Shown one piece after another: positions 61,258 to 64,000 of a stretch of 64,000 bases of DNA. The notes under the pieces were generated by a model that saw only the letters and a list, made by a program, of their open reading frames with translations, was not told the origin of the DNA and searched no databases. This DNA comes from VXOZ01 sp965220045. GTDB taxonomy: Bacteria; Chloroflexota; UBA11872; VXOZ01. A program made the translations under genes and the position numbers. Every line of letters starts with the position of its first letter. Position 1 is the stretch's first letter. Where the stretch lies: NCBI GenBank assembly GCA_965220045.1, contig OZ244803.1, forward strand, positions 2,170,001 through 2,234,000, given 5' to 3'.

Positions 61258-62142
61258 GTGGGTCCCCCGCTAAGCTGCAGCCATGGGCTTTGGAAAGATG
61301 CTCCGCTGGAAGCGATCGCAGAGGCATGTGCCGCTGCCGAATTCAATGGGATCGAGCAGAGAGGGGCAGCCCTGCCTTCCCTGTTGGCAAACCGGGAGCC
61401 GCTAGCGGAAAGCGATCTCGCCCTTACGGCAATCACGCTCCACGAACCGTGGTACGATCCCGGCATCACGTCATCGCACCGCCCGGCGCTGCCACAGTTG
61501 CTCGACGGCCTGGCAGCCCTTGAGCCGGAATTCTGCGTGCTCTCCGTCCCCGGCTCCAATGAACGTATGTCGACCGCCGGCTGGCCCAATGCCGTCCGCT
61601 TCGACGCCCTCACCGCCAGCGAGCACGCTACCCTCGTGGACACGGTGCAAAGCGTGGCCGATATGATCCGATCCGTCGGCGTCCGTGTGGCATTTCGTCC
61701 TCGGCTGGCTTCATTCATCGAGACTGAGGACGAGATTGAGCAGCTCCTGGAGGATACGGAGCCTGAGCTTGTAACGCTTGCGCTCGACCTCGGACACCTT
61801 GCTCTGATGGAAATTGATCCTATGGAACTAATCAAGCGCCATGGCGCGCGGATAACGTACTGCTACACGCGCGACCTCGACGAGCAACTGACGCACGAAA
61901 TCCACATCGGCATGCGCAGCCTGCCGAGCGCGGCGGCCGCGGGGCTCTTTGTGCCGCCGGGTCAAGGCTTCGCGCCTATTGGCGAGCCGCTGCGCCGGCT
62001 GCTGCGCGGGAACGTCTGTGAGTGGTATACGCTTGACCTCCAACCGGACACCATCGCTCCCCGTGAGGCACTGGACATGACACTTGAATACATGCAGGAA
62101 GTCGAGACAGGAAAGGACCAATGCGACGCAGAAACATCCTAG
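61258..62142 (+). CDS. Xylose isomerase-like TIM barrel protein (IolE-like)
   Basis: This 294-residue protein has a sugar isomerase/inosose dehydratase pattern: ALTAITLHEPWYDPG, VAFRPRLASFIETEDEIEQLLE, TLALDLGHLALMEIDPMEL and VCEWYTLDLQPD. The Glu/His ligands of the IolE family are partly changed (RPRLAS for RPHxGT, LDLGHL), so metal binding is uncertain. GTG 61258 follows the NYN stop by 3 nt. Its end overlaps the glycoside hydrolase gene by 22 nt. Confidence 0.7.
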   Translation: MGPPLSCSHGLWKDAPLEAIAEACAAAEFNGIEQRGAALPSLLANREPLAESDLALTAITLHEPWYDPGITSSHRPALPQLLDGLAALEPEFCVLSVPGSNERMSTAGWPNAVRFDALTASEHATLVDTVQSVADMIRSVGVRVAFRPRLASFIETEDEIEQLLEDTEPELVTLALDLGHLALMEIDPMELIKRHGARITYCYTRDLDEQLTHEIHIGMRSLPSAAAAGLFVPPGQGFAPIGEPLRRLLRGNVCEWYTLDLQPDTIAPREALDMTLEYMQEVETGKDQCDAETS

Positions 62143-63251
62143 TAGCGGCCGCGGCGTCTCTCGCCGCAACAGCGTGCGGCCCTTTCCGCGGCAATGACGA
62201 ACCGGACATCGAGCGCACGATTCCGGAAGCGCGCGTCAATCCTTGGGGCGCCAACGCATTTCTGCACAAAGAGGTCGAATTCTGGAAAAAAGAGAAGACC
62301 TTTGAGATGGCCCGCGACGCCGGCATCAAGTGGATTAAACAGCAGTTCCCTTGGGAAGAGATCGAACAGAGCCGAAAGGGCGAGTTCTTCGACCAAACCT
62401 GGCAAAAGCCGGCATGGCAGAAGTTTGACGAAATCGTTGACCTGGCCGAAGAATTCGACCTCAAGCTCATCGTCCGCGTCGACCGTACCCCGCCGTGGGC
62501 GCGGCAACCCAACGCAGCGGCGGAAGCGCCGCCGGCGAATTTTGCCGACTTTGGCGACTTCATGGCGGTTCTCGCCGAGCGCTACCAGGGCCGCGTCGCA
62601 CACTATCAACTGTGGAACGAACCCAATCTGGCGCATGAGTGGGGCAACCCTCCCGATCCCAAGGGATACGTGGACCTACTACGCACCGGTTATGAGCGCA
62701 TAAAGGGGGTGGACCCCTCCATCAGAGTGCTCACCGCCCCGCTCGCCATTACCTTGGAACGATCCCCCCGCGCCATGGTCGAGCTTGACTTCCTCGCAGA
62801 AATGTACCAGCACGGCGCCGCGTCCTATTTCGACATCATGTCGGCAAACGCGTACGGTCTGGAGTTCCCACCAATCGCTGAGCCCGACCCCGATGTGCTC
62901 AACTTCCGCCGCGTCGAACTGCTGCGGGCAGTGATGGAGAGCAACGGCGACACCGACAAAGCAGTGTGGTTCAACGAATACGGTTGGAACGCATCGCCGC
63001 CGGACATGGCCGCTGAGAAGCTCATCTGGCGGCGCGTCAAAGAGGAAGAGCAGGCCGAGTGGACCGTGGAAGGCGTAAGGTACGGCCGCAGCCACTGGCC
63101 GTGGGCGGGCGTCTTCTGCATCTGGTATCTCCGCCAGGTAGGCGACATACCGCCCTCGTCGTCCGAATATTACTTCCGCATGGTGGACCCTGAATTCACC
63201 CCACGCCTGGTCTACAAGGAAGTGCAGGACAACGCGAAGAAGATCAAGTGA
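62121..63251 (+). CDS. Glycoside hydrolase-like lipoprotein (clan A TIM barrel)
   Basis: This 376-residue protein has a lipoprotein signal (MRRRNILV, lipobox at Cys19). A clan A-type barrel follows with IKWIKQQFPWEEIE, LKLIVRVDRTPPWA, HYQLWNEPNLAHEW containing the acid/base Glu167, and VWFNEYGWN containing the nucleophile Glu286. It resembles families GH5/GH39. It would cleave a beta-linked glycan at the outer face of the membrane, while the neighbouring isomerase-like protein might process the product. ATG 62121 follows AAAGGACC. The start overlaps the previous gene. Confidence 0.82.
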   Translation: MRRRNILVAAAASLAATACGPFRGNDEPDIERTIPEARVNPWGANAFLHKEVEFWKKEKTFEMARDAGIKWIKQQFPWEEIEQSRKGEFFDQTWQKPAWQKFDEIVDLAEEFDLKLIVRVDRTPPWARQPNAAAEAPPANFADFGDFMAVLAERYQGRVAHYQLWNEPNLAHEWGNPPDPKGYVDLLRTGYERIKGVDPSIRVLTAPLAITLERSPRAMVELDFLAEMYQHGAASYFDIMSANAYGLEFPPIAEPDPDVLNFRRVELLRAVMESNGDTDKAVWFNEYGWNASPPDMAAEKLIWRRVKEEEQAEWTVEGVRYGRSHWPWAGVFCIWYLRQVGDIPPSSSEYYFRMVDPEFTPRLVYKEVQDNAKKIK

Positions 63252-63499
63252 TCACTTCGCCGCCGGTCTCCCCATCCATTTCTTTGTCGCCTCCCATCAC
63301 TACGCGCGGGCTGCCGCAAGAACCCGGTGATACATGCGGCGCGCGCCTGTGCATTTACTCTTGCTCATGCTCCCGGCACCGTTAGTTGTCAGGGCGCGGC
63401 ATCCACAGCCGCTTCCGGATCGGTGCGCTATACTAGCAGAAGTAGCTAAGCAACTGCCGTATTGCATCTATTGACTGTGAAGTGTGGGAGACTGCCGCG

Positions 63500-64000
63500 A
63501 TGGATACCCAACAAAAGTACGAAGAGTACGTCGTTACCAGCCATGCGCCCGCCATGCCGCCGGTCGAAGTCTCGCATGCGCAAGGGGCTACGATCACGGC
63601 TGCGGACGGCACTGAATACCTCGATGGCTTTGCGGGCTATTCGGTGGTAAATGCCGGGCACAGCAATCCTGAGATACTTGCCGCCGCCAAAGACGCCATG
63701 GACCGCCACGTGCACGTGGGTAGTTATCTTTACTACGCCCCCGCGGTGGCCGACCTGGCGGAAAAACTGGCGGAGATCACGCCGGGCCGGCTGCAACAGT
63801 CTTTCTTCGGCAACAGCGGCGCCGAGGCCGTGGAAGGCGCGCTCCGCATCGCCAAAACCTACACCGATCGCAATGAGTTCATCTCGCTGCAGTATTCTTT
63901 CCACGGCCGTACCCTGGGCACTTTGAGCCTCGGCGGCAATGCCCGCCGCAAGCGCCGCGCCGGGCCGCTGGTGTCGGGCGCTGCCATGGCGCCGGCCCCG
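63500..64000 (+). CDS. Class III aminotransferase, N-terminal part (cut by window end)
   Basis: The frame from ATG 63500 (MDTQQKYEEYVVTSHAP) stays open for 167 codons to the window edge. It has DGTEYLDGFAGYSVVNAGHSNPE, QQSFFGNSGAEAVEGALRIAKTYT and the PLP-ring motif LQYSFHGRTLGTLSLGGN, as in acetylornithine/4-aminobutyrate-type enzymes. The Schiff-base Lys lies beyond the window. A weak GGGAG precedes the start. Confidence 0.9.
   Translation, partial: MDTQQKYEEYVVTSHAPAMPPVEVSHAQGATITAADGTEYLDGFAGYSVVNAGHSNPEILAAAKDAMDRHVHVGSYLYYAPAVADLAEKLAEITPGRLQQSFFGNSGAEAVEGALRIAKTYTDRNEFISLQYSFHGRTLGTLSLGGNARRKRRAGPLVSGAAMAPAP

Overview
This 64 kb window reads as a chromosomal piece of a GC-rich, free-living or host-associated bacterium. 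I think a Chloroflexota-type genome is most likely (SAR202 or sponge-symbiont style). The hints are Tat-type lipoproteins, many sugar-acid enzymes, a DUF58/transglutaminase pair and very many dispersed palindromic repeats in the intergenic gaps. There is no rRNA or other strong marker, so this assignment is an inference. I recognised no tRNA, rRNA, CRISPR array, prophage, transposase or origin.

Layout. 0-4 kb: end of a D-Ala-D-Ala ligase gene, PRPP synthase, a CcdA electron-transfer membrane protein, then two convergent paralogous thioredoxin-like lipoproteins. Each of these is interrupted by an in-frame TGA exactly where the first cysteine of CxxC should be. 4-12 kb: alpha-L-fucosidase, two sugar-binding lipoproteins without permeases, a DegT-type aminotransferase and a ceramidase-like protein, all on the + strand. 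12-15.4 kb: an AT-richer stretch with two orphan genes, then a three-gene ABC exporter on the - strand. 15.6-19.7 kb: five tandem GNAT acetyltransferase paralogues separated by dispersed repeats. 20-26.6 kb: sugar isomerase/dehydrogenase pair, DapA-family aldolase, double-PspC membrane protein, second DegT enzyme, small membrane protein. 26.6-31.3 kb: a - strand operon of an Asp/Glu-racemase-superfamily isomerase followed by HyuA and HyuB. 31.6-35.3 kb: YchF-like NTPase, class I aminotransferase, enolase-superfamily dehydratase. 35.4-48 kb: mostly - strand accessory genes (polysaccharide deacetylase-like protein, subtilase with a changed active site, frameshifted M24 peptidase, three DUF3604-type paralogues, another orphan binding lipoprotein). 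48-64 kb: creatininase, APH-fold kinase-like protein coupled to a Thr/Ala-repeat secreted protein, serine hydroxymethyltransferase, DUF58 plus degenerate transglutaminase, three small membrane proteins, SthA transhydrogenase, NYN-domain protein, sugar isomerase, glycoside hydrolase lipoprotein, and the start of a class III aminotransferase cut by the window edge.

How it fits together. Many genes point to scavenging of glycans and sugar acids: fucosidase, sugar-binding lipoproteins, isomerases, an oxidoreductase, an aldolase, a dehydratase and a glycoside hydrolase. The most unusual system is the redox module at 1.3-3.9 kb. CcdA would deliver electrons across the membrane to two lipid-anchored thioredoxin-fold proteins that probably use selenocysteine (UxxC). 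The reading frame is preserved for about 107 codons after TGA in both diverged paralogues, and both have the same hairpin about 25 nt after the TGA.
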